DNA of 64,000 bases from Enterobacter sp. Cy-643 (GTDB lineage Bacteria; Pseudomonadota; Gammaproteobacteria; Enterobacterales; Enterobacteriaceae), in contig NZ_VWWV01000002.1 of assembly GCF_011752815.1 (NCBI RefSeq), positions 186,001 to 250,000 on the forward strand, written 5' to 3'. Of the stretch, positions 63,932-64,000 are shown piece after piece. The notes beneath the pieces are model-generated. The model saw nothing but the letters and a program-made list of their open reading frames with translations, did no database searches and had not been told where the DNA came from. Within the stretch, counting starts at the first letter, position 1, and each line of letters begins with the position of its first letter. The position numbers were made by a program, and so were the translations under genes.

Positions 63932-64000
63932 CTACTTGTCCATTTTTTCGTGTAATTCAATCAACTCGGTGACCAGCTCACGCGCCAGCATCGAGGTCAT
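63932..64000 (-). CDS. chbA: PTS chitobiose transporter EIIA subunit ChbA, C-terminal end
   Basis: The last 22 residues, [20 protein letters not shown] then DK and TAG, match the end of E. coli ChbA (EIIA of the N,N'-diacetylchitobiose phosphotransferase system). The rest lies beyond the right edge. Cotranscribed with chbR. Confidence 0.9.
   Translation of the reverse strand: MTSMLARELVTELIELHEKMDK

Overview
The window is chromosomal DNA from a member of the Enterobacteriaceae. Most of it follows the Escherichia coli gene order from rluC/rne to ghrA/serX (rne, the flg locus, murJ, pyrC, opgGH, csg, ghrA), seen in inverted orientation, and many proteins can be read against their E. coli counterparts almost residue by residue. 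It is not E. coli. grxB and clsC are missing from their usual places, yeaR-yoaG, ygbA and the chb genes sit at new positions, and several accessory blocks are inserted. Sequence alone suggests a genus such as Cedecea, Kluyvera, Buttiauxella or a neighbour; I cannot settle which.

Layout. 1-5 kb: start of rluC, the long autoregulatory leader of rne, rne, and a small nitrosative-stress operon (two tandem yeaR paralogues plus yoaG) behind an NsrR-type palindrome. 5-16.6 kb: the complete flagellar rod/hook locus flgLKJIHGFEDCB on the minus strand and flgA, flgM, flgN on the plus strand, with readable sigma-28 promoters for flgK and flgM. 16.7-32.4 kb: conserved housekeeping genes (a two-domain cold-shock protein, murJ, mviM, yceH, rimJ, mdtH, yceB, pyrC, dinI with its LexA box, bssS, solA, yceO, yceJI, trhO, lpxL, mdtG, msyB, yceK). 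32.4-38.7 kb: osmoregulated periplasmic glucan genes opgGH and opgC, then ymdB. 38.7-44.7 kb: an inserted iron-uptake block (TonB-dependent ferrichrome-type receptor, FhuB-like and FhuD-like proteins, no FhuC ATPase) with Fur-type boxes, and an orphan LolA-like protein. 44.7-49.7 kb: the curli locus, csgBAC and csgDEFG, around a 774-bp AT-rich control region. 49.7-52.6 kb: ycdZ, ycdY, ycdX and ghrA.

52.8-60.2 kb is the most unusual part. Two identical tRNA-Ser(GGA) genes, each with its own stable-RNA promoter, lie exactly 7,080 bp apart inside a 328-bp direct repeat with only four mismatches. The repeats carry copies of the tRNA 3' end plus a terminator, resembling the rtT repeats behind E. 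coli tyrT. Between them is a five-gene cassette: a DcuC-family dicarboxylate transporter, an RpiR-family regulator, a fumarase/aspartase-superfamily lyase, an outer-membrane porin and a periplasmic SGNH hydrolase. A 19-bp motif shared by both divergent promoter regions is a candidate operator for the RpiR protein. Together the genes look like an uncharacterised route in which a periplasmic enzyme acts on a compound, the product enters by porin and DcuC-type carrier, and the lyase splits it.

60.2-64 kb: ygbA behind a second NsrR-type palindrome, then the end of the chitobiose operon (chbA end, chbR, chbF, chbG). No transposase, integrase, prophage or CRISPR array was seen.
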